Assembly: GCA_937902925.1 (NCBI GenBank) | Contig: CALFNN010000012.1 | Location: forward strand, 109,826-173,825 | Origin: an uncultured Opitutaceae bacterium | Lineage (GTDB): Bacteria; Verrucomicrobiota; Verrucomicrobiia; Opitutales; Opitutaceae | Direction of reading: 5' to 3' | DNA: 64,000 nucleotides | Shown here: piece by piece, positions 27,929 through 37,205 of the stretch | Layout: every line of letters starts with the position of its first letter | Numbering within the stretch: the first letter of the stretch is position 1 | Position numbers and translations under genes: made by a program | The notes under the pieces: model-generated | The model's database searches: none | What the model was told of the DNA's origin: nothing | Seen by the model: the letters and a program-made list of their open reading frames with translations, nothing else

Positions 27929-30451
27929 TTACGGCGCCACCTCAGTGGTGGCGGGAGGCGCCTTTTGTTTGAAGATGAGCTTGTCGCCATCGCGCGAGAC
28001 GAAGCACGGCTCGCCGTCCTTCACCTCGCCGCGCAAGAGCGCCTCCGCCAGCGGGTCCTCGAGGTAATGCTCGATCGCCCGGCGCAACGGACGCGCCCCG
28101 TATTTCTCGTCGTAGCCCTTCTCGATGAGGAAGGTCTTCGCCTCGGGCGTGAACTCGAGGGTGATCTTCCGCTCGGCAAGCCGTTTCGAGAAATTGGCCA
28201 CCTCGAGGTCGACGATCTTGATCAGGTCGTTTTTGTCGAGCGGCCGGAAGAAGATGATGTCCGAGATGCGGTTCAGGAACTCGGGCTTGAAGACCCGCTT
28301 CGCCTCCTCGAGCACCTTCTCCCGCATCTTCTCGGCGTCGTTGAAATTCGACGTCGCCGCGGCAAAGCCCATCGAGGTCTGGCGCTGCAGCAAGGCGGCG
28401 CCGACGTTCGAGGTCATGATGATGATCGTATTCCGGAAATCGACCGAGCGGCCGAGCGAATCGGTCAGCCGGCCATCCTCGAGAATCTGCAGCAGGATCT
28501 GGATGACATCCGGATGCGCCTTCTCGACCTCGTCAAAGAGCACGACGGCATAGGGCTTGCGGCGCACCTGTTCGGTGAGCTGGCCACCCTCCTCATAGCC
28601 CACGTAGCCCGGAGGCGAGCCGACGAGGCGGGAGACGGAGAACTTCTCCATGTATTCCGACATGTCGATCTGGATGATCGCGTCCTGGTTGCCGAACATC
28701 TGCGCGGCGAGCTGCTTCGCGAGCATCGTTTTGCCGACGCCCGTCGGCCCGACGAACATGAACGAACCGATCGGCCGGCGCGGATCCTTGAGATCGGCGC
28801 GCGACCGGCGCAGCGCGCGGGAGATGGAAACCGCGGCGAGATCCTGGCCGATGACGGCCTTCTGCAGCTCGGATTCGAGGGCGAGCAGTTTTTCGCTCTC
28901 TTTCTTTTCCATCCGGTTGAGCGGAATGCCCGTCCAGTCGGCGACGACCTGCATCATCAATTCCTCGTCAATGGCGACCCTCTTTTCCTCGCGGGCCTTC
29001 TTCCATTGCTCGGTGAACTGCTCCTGCTTCGCACGCAACTGCTTCTCCTGGTCGCGGAACTTCGCGGCCTCCTCGAAGTGCTGCTCGCTGATCGCCTTTT
29101 CCTTCAGCGCGCAGACCGCCTCGATCTCCTTGGTGAGATTCTCGACGTCCGGCGGGCGCGTGAGCGCACCGATGCGCGCCCGCGAGCCGGCTTCGTCCAT
29201 CACGTCGATGGCCTTGTCCGGCAGGAAGCGACCCGTGATGTAGCGGTCGGAAAGTTTCGCGGCAGTCTCCAGCGACTTGTCGGTGAAGGTCGCCTTGTGG
29301 TGATCCTCATACTTCGAGCGGATGCCCTTCAGGATGAGAATCGTGTCGTCGACCGACGGCGCCTCGACCTTTACGGACTGGAAGCGGCGGTCGAGCGCCG
29401 AGTCCTTCTCGATGTATTTCCGATATTCGGTGAGCGTGGTCGCGCCGATGCACTGCAGTTCGCCGCGCGAGAGCGCGGGCTTGAAAATGTTCGACGCGTC
29501 CATCGCGCCCTCGGCGGCGCCGGCGCCGACGATCGTGTGCAGCTCGTCGATGAAGAGGATGATGTTCTTGGCGCGCTTGATCTCGTCCATCACGGCCTTG
29601 ATCCGCTCCTCGAACTGGCCGCGGTATTTCGTGCCCGCGACCATGAGCGCGAGGTCCAGCGTGATGACCTTCTTCTCCGCGAGGATCTCGGGCACCGCGC
29701 CCGAGGCGATTTCCTGGGCCAGACCCTCGACGATCGCGGTCTTGCCCACGCCCGCCTCGCCGATGAGGACGGGGTTGTTCTTGGTGCGGCGGCAAAGAAT
29801 CTGGATGACGCGGCGGATCTCGTTCTTGCGGCCGATGACGGGATCCATCTCGCCCTTGCGGGCAAGCTCGGTGAGGTCGCGGCCGAATGCCTTCAGCGCC
29901 GGCGTCTTCACTTCCTTCTTGTCCTCGGCCTGGGCGGCGGAGCGCTGCGGATTGCCCGCCGTCGCCTCCTCGCTGCCCTCGCCACCCTGGCTGCCGGAGA
30001 ACTGCGGATCCAGTTCGCGCAGGATTTCGTTGCGGGTGCGCTCGATGTCGATGTCGAGCGACTTCAGCACGCGGGCGGCGACGCCCTCGCCCTCGCGCAG
30101 GAGGCCGAGGAGGATGTGCTCCGTGCCGACATAGGAATGGTTCAGCGTCTTCGCCTCCTTGCCGGCGAGCGCGAGGACCTTCTTCACGCGCGGCGTGTAG
30201 GGAATGCTGTTCTGCGTCTTCGTTTCCTGGCCGGTGCCGACCTGTTTCTCGACGGCGGCGCGCACGGTCTCGAGGTCGAGGCCCATCTTTTGCAGCACGC
30301 TCACGGCGACGCCCTGCCCCAGCTTGATCAGCCCGAGCAGGATGTGCTCGGTGCCGACGTAGTTGTGGTGGAAGCGATCGGCTTCCTTGCGCGCCAGCGC
30401 CAGCACCTGCTGCGCGCGGGGCGTGAAATTGTTCATCGGTTCCTGGGACAT
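27929..30451 (-). CDS. clpC: ATP-dependent Clp protease ATP-binding subunit ClpC
   Basis: The ATG at 30451 gives 840 residues; a more upstream frame start is unlikely. Two Clp_N repeats occupy residues 1-145 ([18 protein letters not shown] and the parallel [13 protein letters not shown]). The first AAA+ domain has Walker A GEAGVGKT; the middle contains a UVR-type helix pair ([20 protein letters not shown]), and the second AAA+ domain has GPTGVGKT and [12 protein letters not shown]. ClpC unfolds substrates for ClpP and in Firmicutes recognises phospho-arginine marks made by McsB. Its place after mcsA and mcsB supports the same role here. ClpP is not in the window. Confidence 0.96.
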   Translation of the reverse strand: MSQEPMNNFTPRAQQVLALARKEADRFHHNYVGTEHILLGLIKLGQGVAVSVLQKMGLDLETVRAAVEKQVGTGQETKTQNSIPYTPRVKKVLALAGKEAKTLNHSYVGTEHILLGLLREGEGVAARVLKSLDIDIERTRNEILRELDPQFSGSQGGEGSEEATAGNPQRSAAQAEDKKEVKTPALKAFGRDLTELARKGEMDPVIGRKNEIRRVIQILCRRTKNNPVLIGEAGVGKTAIVEGLAQEIASGAVPEILAEKKVITLDLALMVAGTKYRGQFEERIKAVMDEIKRAKNIILFIDELHTIVGAGAAEGAMDASNIFKPALSRGELQCIGATTLTEYRKYIEKDSALDRRFQSVKVEAPSVDDTILILKGIRSKYEDHHKATFTDKSLETAAKLSDRYITGRFLPDKAIDVMDEAGSRARIGALTRPPDVENLTKEIEAVCALKEKAISEQHFEEAAKFRDQEKQLRAKQEQFTEQWKKAREEKRVAIDEELMMQVVADWTGIPLNRMEKKESEKLLALESELQKAVIGQDLAAVSISRALRRSRADLKDPRRPIGSFMFVGPTGVGKTMLAKQLAAQMFGNQDAIIQIDMSEYMEKFSVSRLVGSPPGYVGYEEGGQLTEQVRRKPYAVVLFDEVEKAHPDVIQILLQILEDGRLTDSLGRSVDFRNTIIIMTSNVGAALLQRQTSMGFAAATSNFNDAEKMREKVLEEAKRVFKPEFLNRISDIIFFRPLDKNDLIKIVDLEVANFSKRLAERKITLEFTPEAKTFLIEKGYDEKYGARPLRRAIEHYLEDPLAEALLRGEVKDGEPCFVSRDGDKLIFKQKAPPATTEVAP

Positions 30452-30473
30452 GGATGTTGGTTTGGAGTCTTGG

Positions 30474-31565
30474 TCAGTTGTTGCCGTTGATTGTGAAAGT
30501 GAAATCCGGGCGGACGAAATTGGCAAACTCCGAACGGAGCCGCACCGCGCGCAGCAGGTCGCGCTGGCCGGGATCGAACTCGCCTTTCTGCGCGTGCTGC
30601 AGGTGCCCGGGTTGCGCCTCGATGAAGAGGCGGTCGATGACCGACCGCTGCGCGTCCGGAAAGACGCCGAGGTCGACGCCGAGCCGGATCAGCGACAGGA
30701 GATTCATCGCCTCGCTCGAGCTGAGCAGGTGGCTGTTCTGGAGAATACCGTAGGCGCGGCCGATCTTGTCGAAGAGCTTGCCGGCGTCGGCCTCGAGGAG
30801 CTTTTCGCGGGCGTTGAGCTCATGCTCCACAATCGACTGCAGCACACTGCCCAGGCGTTTGATGATTTCGTCCTCCGATTCCCCGAGCGTGGTCTGGTTG
30901 GAAATCTGGAAGATGCTGCCGCTCGCGTCCGATCCCTCGCCGAACAGGCCGCGCACGACCATGCCGAGCTGGTTCACCGCGCGGACGACCTTCTCCATCT
31001 GGCTCGAGATCACGAGCGCGGGCAGATGCATCATCGCCGAGGCGCGCATCGCGGTGCCAAGGTTGGTCGGGCACGCGGTCAGGTAGCCCAGCGTCGGCGA
31101 AAACGCGAAGTCGAGCTGCTCCTCGAGCGCGCTGTCGAATTCGTTGATCGCGTTCCACGCCTTCTTGAGCTGAAAGCCGGAACGCAGCACCTGGATGCGG
31201 AGGTGGTCCTCCTCGTTCATCATCACCGAAAACGCCTGGTCCTTGCTGATGATGACCCCCGTCCCGCCCTTCGAGCCGCTGAGTTCGCGGCTGATCAGGT
31301 GGCGCTCGACGAGGATCTGCTTCTCCAGCTCGCTCAACTCGCTGATCGCGACGTTGAGCGACCGCTTCATCGGCGTGGTCGCCGCGATCGCCCCGCGGCA
31401 CGTCTCCAGAATTTGTTCGCGCTGGGCCGGCTTCGCCCACCCGGGAAACGGATTGCCCGCGAGGTTCCGTGCCAGACGGACGCGCGTCATCAGCACAATC
31501 GCCGTCTTGCTGCTCGCGGAGTCGGTCAGCTCGGAAGGAGTGTCGATGAGCGAGGCGATCGTCAT
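30474..31565 (-). CDS. mcsB: Protein-arginine kinase McsB
   Basis: The 363-residue product is related to phosphagen kinases but phosphorylates arginines in proteins. ATG 31565 gives MTIASLIDTP. Key features are the N-terminal TRVRLARNL, the catalytic-loop cysteine C165 in YLTACPTNLGT, the segment RGLFGEGSDASGSIFQISNQ around 213-232, and RDLLRA at 335-340. The last is the RDxxRA motif that binds phospho-arginine allosterically in Bacillus McsB, and it separates McsB from arginine/creatine kinases. It lies 22 bases before clpC and 4 bases after mcsA. Confidence 0.93.
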   Translation of the reverse strand: MTIASLIDTPSELTDSASSKTAIVLMTRVRLARNLAGNPFPGWAKPAQREQILETCRGAIAATTPMKRSLNVAISELSELEKQILVERHLISRELSGSKGGTGVIISKDQAFSVMMNEEDHLRIQVLRSGFQLKKAWNAINEFDSALEEQLDFAFSPTLGYLTACPTNLGTAMRASAMMHLPALVISSQMEKVVRAVNQLGMVVRGLFGEGSDASGSIFQISNQTTLGESEDEIIKRLGSVLQSIVEHELNAREKLLEADAGKLFDKIGRAYGILQNSHLLSSSEAMNLLSLIRLGVDLGVFPDAQRSVIDRLFIEAQPGHLQHAQKGEFDPGQRDLLRAVRLRSEFANFVRPDFTFTINGNN

Positions 31566-31569
31566 GGGC

Positions 31570-32085
31570 TCAGCGCGGGGACGGCTTCGGGTTGGACGCA
31601 AAGGCTTGTTTGACTTCGTTGATTTCATCGCGGGCGCGGGCGGCGTCTTCGTAACGTTCCGACTTGATCGCCTCGGTCAGGTCGAGTTCGAGGCGGGTCA
31701 GGCGGTCATAGAGGGATTTGCGCTCCAAGGCGCGGGAGGGAACCTTGCCGGTGTGGTGCACCCCCTTGTGCATGTTATCGAGCATGGGCTCGACCAGGCC
31801 CTTGAAGGTATCGTAGCAGGCCGGGCAGCCGAAGCGCCCGTGCTTCTTGAAGTCATTTTGGGTAAACCCACATTGCTCGCAGCGCACGCCGGCGGCGGAT
31901 GACTCGGGATTGAGCGAGGCCTTGAGCAACAGGTCGGCCAGCGAGAAGCCGCTCGGGTCGGTGACGCCCTTTTCCTGCGCGCACGCCTCGCACAGGTCCA
32001 CCTTGTGAACCTTGTTGTTCACGATCTGGGTGAGGTGCACCGTCGCGGGTTTTGCGCAAAGATCGCATTTGAGCGGATTGGCCAT
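31570..32085 (-). CDS. mcsA: McsA-like activator of protein-arginine kinase
   Basis: The 171-residue product has four CxxC pairs (C7/C10, C32/C35, C69/C72, C87/C90), giving two treble-clef-like zinc sites as in McsA, and a C-terminal UVR motif (TRLELDLTEAIKSERYEDAA). McsA activates McsB and links it to ClpC. It is the first gene of the operon; the 195 bases upstream hold no ctsR gene. Start ATG 32085 is chosen because it gives MANPLKCDLC. Confidence 0.92.
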   Translation of the reverse strand: MANPLKCDLCAKPATVHLTQIVNNKVHKVDLCEACAQEKGVTDPSGFSLADLLLKASLNPESSAAGVRCEQCGFTQNDFKKHGRFGCPACYDTFKGLVEPMLDNMHKGVHHTGKVPSRALERKSLYDRLTRLELDLTEAIKSERYEDAARARDEINEVKQAFASNPKPSPR

Positions 32086-32219
32086 GAAAGAATGTTGTTT
32101 GGTCTGCACACACCATGCCACTGGCACGCGCGCTGGCAAGCGCAGGCGCGCAATCCTCCGCGGTGTGCCGGCGCGTCATGACGCAGTGCGCCAACGGTGC
32201 AATCGTGACACTCCGGGGA

Positions 32220-32268
32220 AACTTGAGCCCAACCGCCACGCCGGGACGGAAACTCCAAAACCCAAGCC
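32220..32268 (-). repeat. Period-7 repeat arm between mcsA and ilvE
   Basis: Read on the minus strand, this segment resembles the right arm at 13556-13606: GCTTGGGTTTTGGAGTTTCC here against GCTTGGAATTTGGAGCTTCC there. It shows the same 7-base spacing. The rest of the 195-base gap (32086-32280) holds no gene; the mcsA promoter should be in it. Confidence 0.5.
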
Positions 32269-32280
32269 CTTCGCGGCTCG

Positions 32281-33147
32281 TCAGAGCCGCGTCCCTTCCA
32301 CCAGCACGCGCTGGCGGAAAGCCTTCAACACGCGCTGCGTCACCGGGCCCGGCTTGCCGGTGCCGATCGCGCGGCCGTCGAGCTTCACGACCGGAATCAC
32401 CTCGGCGCCCGTGCCCGTGAGGAAACACTCGTCGGCGCACCAGATGTCGTAGCGCGTCATGTCCGTCTCGCGGATCGGCACGCCGAGTTCCTTGGCCGTG
32501 TCGAACATCGAGCCGCGCGTGATGCCCTTCAACGCCCCCTGCGACGCCCCGGGGGTGATGATCTCGCCCTTATGCACGATGAACACGTTGTCCGCCGTGC
32601 ACTCGGCGATGTAACCCTGATCGTTGAGCATGATCGCCTCCAGCGCGCCGAACTGCCGTGCCTCGATCTTCCCGAGGATGTTATTGAGGTAGTTGAGCGA
32701 TTTGATCGTCGGCGGCAGCGCCGCGGGGCCGATCCGGCGCGTCGGCACGGTCACGATCGCGAGCCCGTTGTCGTAGTGCTCCTGCGGGTAGAGCGTGATC
32801 TTGCTCGCGATGATGAAGACCGATGGCTTCGGGCACAGCCACGGCGCGAGGCCGAGATCGCCCACGCCGCGGGTGACCACCAATCGAATGTAGGCGTCGG
32901 CCAGGCCGTTTTGCCGGCACGTCTCACACGTCGCCCAACTGAGTTCCTGGCGGGACAACGGCAGCGTCAACAGGATGGCTTTCGCGGAATATTCCAGGCG
33001 CTCGAGGTGCTCCTCCAGTCGGAAAACGTTTCCGCCGTAGAGCCGGATGCCCTCGAACACTCCATCGCCATAGAGTAGTCCGTGGTCGAACACGGACACC
33101 TTGGCATCGGCATCGTCGACGAACTTGCCATCGAGATAAATCTTCAT
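32281..33147 (-). CDS. ilvE: Branched-chain amino acid aminotransferase (class IV)
   Basis: The 288-residue product is a fold-type IV PLP enzyme. The PLP lysine is K149 in PPTIKSLNYLNN; the N-terminal FDHGLLYGDGVFEGIRLYGG is typical of bacterial IlvE, and the RLVVTRGVGDLGL segment binds the side-chain carboxylate region. It probably interconverts Leu/Ile/Val and their 2-oxo acids; D-amino-acid aminotransferases of the same fold are the main alternative. It is preceded on the same strand by no gene, and its start is divergent from the pseudopilin gene. Confidence 0.88.
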   Translation of the reverse strand: MKIYLDGKFVDDADAKVSVFDHGLLYGDGVFEGIRLYGGNVFRLEEHLERLEYSAKAILLTLPLSRQELSWATCETCRQNGLADAYIRLVVTRGVGDLGLAPWLCPKPSVFIIASKITLYPQEHYDNGLAIVTVPTRRIGPAALPPTIKSLNYLNNILGKIEARQFGALEAIMLNDQGYIAECTADNVFIVHKGEIITPGASQGALKGITRGSMFDTAKELGVPIRETDMTRYDIWCADECFLTGTGAEVIPVVKLDGRAIGTGKPGPVTQRVLKAFRQRVLVEGTRL

Positions 33148-33267
33148 CGCGCCAGCCTAGGCGTCCGGGAAAAGTTTTGTCCAGCCCCGTGCGGGCGAAT
33201 CTGCTTGTGCTCCCGATTTTTCGGCGAAACTGTCCGCCAGTTCTGCGTCGCCTCGTCCCGCTTCGTC

Positions 33268-34068
33268 ATGCGCCCTACTCGCTACCCGATCGTTGCACGT
33301 TCCGCCCGCCCCCAGCCCCCGTCGCCGGGTGCGTTCACGCTGATCGAGCTTCTCACCGTCATCGCGATCATCGGCATCCTCGCCGCGATCTTCATTCCGA
33401 CGATGGGCTCGGCTCTCGACAAGGCGAAGCGCGCCGTCGACGCGGCCAACCTCCGTGAGATCGTCAAGGCCGCGTCGATTTACGCGCAGGACAACTCCGA
33501 CCACCTGCCCGATCCCACCACGGGCGTGATTCCGACGACCACCTTGAATGCCAACCCCCGCGCGCTCCTGTGGCCCGGCATCATCGCGCACAATGGCATC
33601 CTGACCGACCCCAAGGTCTATTTCTCGAAGCTCGATCCGTTCTTCAGCGGCACCTATCCCGTGTCGATCATCAACTCCTCGCTGGGCGCCACAGCGGCCA
33701 AGACCTCGCTCGATCCGACGTTTACCGGCGTGTCGCTCGCCTACGAGTTTGTCGGCGGCCTCAAGACGGGCGATCCCGCGGCGACCCCCGTCGCCTATAC
33801 GCGCGGCCTGCAGACGACGGGTGCCTGGAGTCTGACCAGCGGCGTTTACAAGGACACGGGCGGTTTCGTGGGCTTCCTCGCCGGCAATGTCGAGTTCTAC
33901 GGCAGCACCGCCACGCCTGCCGCCGTGTTCACCTCGAACAATTCCGGCCGGAAAATTGCCAACATTCGCCAGGCGATTCCCACCGCCGCAAAGCTGTGGG
34001 GCGTTCCGCCCAACGGCCAGACCACCCTCGGCACCGCCACCGGCGTGGCCGGGCAACTCGGCCCGTAG
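33268..34068 (+). CDS. Type II secretion/type IV pilin-like pseudopilin
   Basis: The 266-residue protein starts at ATG 33268. The prepilin motif is PPSPGAFTLIELLTVIAIIG: cleavage after Gly, with Glu at mature position 6 and a long hydrophobic helix, as in GspG/GspH proteins. The C-terminal domain is longer and looser than in GspG and ends without disulfide cysteines. Such solitary pseudopilins are abundant in Verrucomicrobia and Planctomycetes, usually without a secretion operon beside them, as here. The frame is open upstream, but a longer start would bury the leader. Confidence 0.88.
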   Translation: MRPTRYPIVARSARPQPPSPGAFTLIELLTVIAIIGILAAIFIPTMGSALDKAKRAVDAANLREIVKAASIYAQDNSDHLPDPTTGVIPTTTLNANPRALLWPGIIAHNGILTDPKVYFSKLDPFFSGTYPVSIINSSLGATAAKTSLDPTFTGVSLAYEFVGGLKTGDPAATPVAYTRGLQTTGAWSLTSGVYKDTGGFVGFLAGNVEFYGSTATPAAVFTSNNSGRKIANIRQAIPTAAKLWGVPPNGQTTLGTATGVAGQLGP

Positions 34069-34102
34069 GCAAGCCCCGCCGGCCCAAGACACCGCATGCA
34101 AC

Positions 34103-34122
34103 CCGGCCGACTGCGCGGCCGG
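34103..34122. terminator. Hairpin between convergent pseudopilin and lpdA genes
   Basis: CCGGCCG and CGGCCGG (7 bp) flank a 6-base loop midway between two convergent genes. There is no T-tract on either side, so a termination role is only suggested by position. Confidence 0.35.
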
Positions 34123-34156
34123 TCGCCCGGCAGCCTGCCACCGCCGCCGTGCTCGC

Positions 34157-35557
34157 TCAGATGTGGATCGCCTCGCCGCTCGTCGCCGCCGCGGCCTCCA
34201 TCAGCGCCTCGCTCAACGTCGGATGCGCGTGGATCGAGCGATGCACCTCGTCGACCGAGCCCTCCATGTTCATCGCCAGCACGTATTCCGCGATGAGCTC
34301 CGGCGCCTCGTTGCCGAGGATGTGCACCCCGAAAATCTCCCCGGTTTTCGCATCGCTGATGACCTTCACGAAGCCTTCCGTGTCACCCGCCGCCACGGCC
34401 TTGCCCGATGCGGTGAACGGAAACTTGCCGACCTTGTAGTCGAGTTTCTTCTCCTTCGCGGCCTTCTCCGTGAGCCCCGTGCTCGCGATCTGCGGCTGGC
34501 AATACGTGCAACCGGGAAAAATCTTCACCCGCCCGGCGTGTGCATGGCCGAACATCGCCGCCACCGCATTCACCGCCTCGAACGTCGCCACGTGCGCCAG
34601 CCACGGCGGCCCGATGATGTCGCCCGCCGCGTAGATGCCTTTCACGCTGCTCTCGAAGTTGTCGTTCACCTTCACGTAGCCGCGCTCCAGCTCGAGCTTC
34701 ACCTTCGCCGACAACGCCCCCTCGAGGTTCGGCACCACGCCGATCGCGATCAGCAGCGACTCCGCCTCGATCTCGGCGGGATTCCCGTCCTTCGCCAGGG
34801 TCAGCTCGACGGAATTTTTCTTCACGCGCACGTTTTCCACCTTCGTGCCGACGTGGACCGCGATGCCTTGCTTCTCGAACGAGCGCTGCAGCGCCTTCGC
34901 GACATCCTCGTCCTCGACTGGCACCAGTTGCGGCAGCATTTCGACGAGCGTCACCTTCGTGCCGAACGCATTGAAAAAATAAGCGAACTCCACCCCGATC
35001 GCGCCCGCGCCGATGATCACGATCGACTTGGGCGGACTCTTGCGCGGCACCAGCGCCTCGCGCGAAGTCATGACGCGCTCGCCGTCGACCTTCACGTCCG
35101 GCAGCCCGCGCGGCTTGCAGCCCGTCGCGAGCAGCACGTTTTTCGTCTTGAAAAACTTTCCCTTCTGCTCGCCCTCCGTGATTTCGACCATGCCCGGCAC
35201 CGTCACCTGCGCGCGGCCGACGATGTAGTCGACCTTGTTCTTGCGAAACAGAAACTCCACGCCTTTCGCCATCTGCCCTGCGACGCCGCGCGACCGGTCC
35301 ATCACCTTCGCGAAGTCGAAACTCAGTTCCTTCGCCCCGATCCCGAACGTCTCCGCCTTTTGCAGCGAGCGGTAGAACTCCGCGCTCTTCAGCAGCGCCT
35401 TGGTCGGAATGCAGCCCCAGTTCAGGCACGTGCCGCCCGCGCGCTCGAGTTCGATGCACGCGACTTTCTTGCCGAGCTGGCCGGCGCGAATCGCGCCCGC
35501 GTAGCCCGCCGGTCCGCCACCGATGACGATGAGGTCGTATTCTGTAGTTTCAGCCAT
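34157..35557 (-). CDS. lpdA: Dihydrolipoyl dehydrogenase (E3)
   Basis: The 466-residue flavoprotein reoxidises dihydrolipoamide in 2-oxoacid dehydrogenase complexes and the glycine cleavage system. It has the FAD motif VIGGGPAGYAGAIRAGQLG, the redox-active pair C44/C49 in GGTCLNWGCIPTKALL, the NAD motif IVIIGAGAIGVEFAY and the C-terminal catalytic HAHPTLSE. It is alone, not with E1/E2 genes, so it may serve several complexes. Confidence 0.96.
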   Translation of the reverse strand: MAETTEYDLIVIGGGPAGYAGAIRAGQLGKKVACIELERAGGTCLNWGCIPTKALLKSAEFYRSLQKAETFGIGAKELSFDFAKVMDRSRGVAGQMAKGVEFLFRKNKVDYIVGRAQVTVPGMVEITEGEQKGKFFKTKNVLLATGCKPRGLPDVKVDGERVMTSREALVPRKSPPKSIVIIGAGAIGVEFAYFFNAFGTKVTLVEMLPQLVPVEDEDVAKALQRSFEKQGIAVHVGTKVENVRVKKNSVELTLAKDGNPAEIEAESLLIAIGVVPNLEGALSAKVKLELERGYVKVNDNFESSVKGIYAAGDIIGPPWLAHVATFEAVNAVAAMFGHAHAGRVKIFPGCTYCQPQIASTGLTEKAAKEKKLDYKVGKFPFTASGKAVAAGDTEGFVKVISDAKTGEIFGVHILGNEAPELIAEYVLAMNMEGSVDEVHRSIHAHPTLSEALMEAAAATSGEAIHI

Positions 35558-35633
35558 GCTCCCAAAGTCATGATGCGCTCAAAACCGTCAAACGGAAACC
35601 GGCCGCTCCGCGCCTCCCCGTAGCGACGAAGGC

Positions 35634-36044
35634 TCAAATATCGATGACGTCGTCGCGTTTCGGCGGCGACGGCGGCCGGGGCGGCCGGGGCGGACCCTTG
35701 GTCAGCGAACTCAGCACCATGTTCGTGATGCTCACGACCAGCGCGCCCCACAGCGCGGGCCAGAATCCCGCCACATGAAACCCGCTTACCAGTCGGCCGA
35801 CGGCGAGAAACAACAAGGCATTGATCACGACCATCCCCAGCCCCATCGTCAGCAGGATGAACGGCAGCGTGAACAGCACCAGCAGCGGCTTCAGGATGAC
35901 ATTGAAAAAACTCAGCAGCACCACGACCGCGAACAGCGCCCCGCCGCCGTCGCACGAAATGCCCGGCACGATGTTCGCCGCCAGCGCCACGCCGACCGCG
36001 AGCACCAGCCAGCGCACGAGCAATTGAGCGAGCGATGAACTCAT
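35634..36044 (-). CDS. Phage-holin-4 family small membrane protein
   Basis: The ATG at 36044 gives 136 residues with four membrane spans, ending in an Arg/Pro-rich tail (PPRPPRPPSPPKRDDVID). Markers of the PF04020 family are GMVVINALLFLAVGRLV, SFFNVILKPLLVLFTLPF and WPALWGALVVSI. Despite the name these are chromosomal membrane proteins of unknown role, not evidence of a prophage. It diverges from the glycosyltransferase gene by 37 bases. Confidence 0.85.
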   Translation of the reverse strand: MSSSLAQLLVRWLVLAVGVALAANIVPGISCDGGGALFAVVVLLSFFNVILKPLLVLFTLPFILLTMGLGMVVINALLFLAVGRLVSGFHVAGFWPALWGALVVSITNMVLSSLTKGPPRPPRPPSPPKRDDVIDI

Positions 36045-36081
36045 CTGACCCGTCACTTTCGCCCCGCGTCCGGTCCGGGCA

Positions 36082-37179
36082 ATGAAAATCCTCGTCGTTC
36101 AGGATTACCTCCGCAGCGGCGGCACCGAGCGCCAGTCGATCCTGCTCGCCAACGCCTGCGCCGCCGCCGGCCATGACACGACCTTGCTCACGTTCCGCCC
36201 CGGCGGCCCGCTCGCCGCGACGATCGCCCCCGCGGTTCGTCACCGCTCGCTCCAGCCGTTCGACCTCGGCCTCGATTGGTTCGCGCCCGGCCTCGCGCGC
36301 TTCGTTCAACGCGACCCGCCCGACATCGCGCTGTGCATGGGCCGCATGGCCAACTGCCGCGGTTCCGCCATTCACCGCGCCCTGCTCCATCGCTCGCCGG
36401 CCTCGGCGGTGGTCTGCACGATGCGCACCGGCAAAAAATTGCCCTGGCTCTTCCGCCGTTCGCTCTGCGCTGCGCGGCACATCGTCGCCAACAGCGCCGA
36501 GGCGCGCGACACGCTCGTTTCGCGGCACGCCATTCCCGCGGAAAAAATCTCCGTCATCCACAACGCGCTGGTCTTTCCCCCGGAGTCCGCCCTCTGGCGC
36601 AACGAGCCGCTGCGCGCGCAGCACGGCGCCACTTCCGCCACCACGGTCCTGCTCTGCGTCGCCATGTTTCGTCCCGAGAAAAATCACCGCGAGCTGGTCG
36701 AGATCGCGGCCGGCCTCCCGGAGCAACTCGACTGGCAGCTGTGGCTCGCGGGCGACGGACCGGAGCGCGCCGCCTGCCAGCAACTTGTCATCCAGAAAAA
36801 ACTCGGCGCCCGCGTGAGGTTTCTCGGTTTCCAGTCCAACCCGACCGCGCTTTACTGCGCCGCCGATCTCGCCGTGCACGCTTCGTGGAGCGAGGCGCTC
36901 TCGAATTTCCTGATCGAGGCGCAGGCCCACGGACTTCTCGCTGTCGCCTATGAAGCGCAGGGCATCCGCGAGTGCTTCGTGCCGGGCCGCACCGGCTGGG
37001 TAGTCCCGCGCGACGACCGCACCGCGTTCCGCGCCACGCTTACCCGCCGCATGAGCGAACCCGACATTGCCCACGCCGAACGCTCCGCCGACGCCCGCAC
37101 CTTCGCGCGCCAAACCTTCGACCCCGTCCGCCAAACCGCCGCCTATCTCGAACTCTTCCACCGCCTCGCCCCCAGCTAG
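36082..37179 (+). CDS. Glycosyltransferase family 4 (GT-B)
   Basis: The 365-residue protein opens with KILVVQDYLRSGGTERQ, an acceptor-domain loop typical of GT4. The donor-binding half has the VAMFRPEKNHRELVEIA strand, WLAGDGPERAACQQL, VRFLGFQSNP, and the EX7E-type region SWSEALSNFLIEAQAHGL. It should transfer a sugar from a nucleotide donor to a surface glycan or lipid. No other glycan genes are nearby, so acceptor and sugar are unknown. Confidence 0.9.
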   Translation: MKILVVQDYLRSGGTERQSILLANACAAAGHDTTLLTFRPGGPLAATIAPAVRHRSLQPFDLGLDWFAPGLARFVQRDPPDIALCMGRMANCRGSAIHRALLHRSPASAVVCTMRTGKKLPWLFRRSLCAARHIVANSAEARDTLVSRHAIPAEKISVIHNALVFPPESALWRNEPLRAQHGATSATTVLLCVAMFRPEKNHRELVEIAAGLPEQLDWQLWLAGDGPERAACQQLVIQKKLGARVRFLGFQSNPTALYCAADLAVHASWSEALSNFLIEAQAHGLLAVAYEAQGIRECFVPGRTGWVVPRDDRTAFRATLTRRMSEPDIAHAERSADARTFARQTFDPVRQTAAYLELFHRLAPS

Positions 37180-37205
37180 CGCCGGATCCAACCGTCTTCC
37201 GCTCC

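Noticed and set aside
27965..30490. Very long open frame opposite clpC
   Set aside because: It mirrors a clear ClpC gene; long antisense frames are expected in high-GC DNA and its translation is Arg/Leu/Asp-rich without family features.
32086..32280. A ctsR gene upstream of mcsA
   Set aside because: The 195 bases hold no frame long enough for CtsR and contain a repeat arm instead.
35634..36044. Prophage remnant suggested by a holin-type name
   Set aside because: The family is found on ordinary chromosomes, and no other phage gene or attachment site is present.
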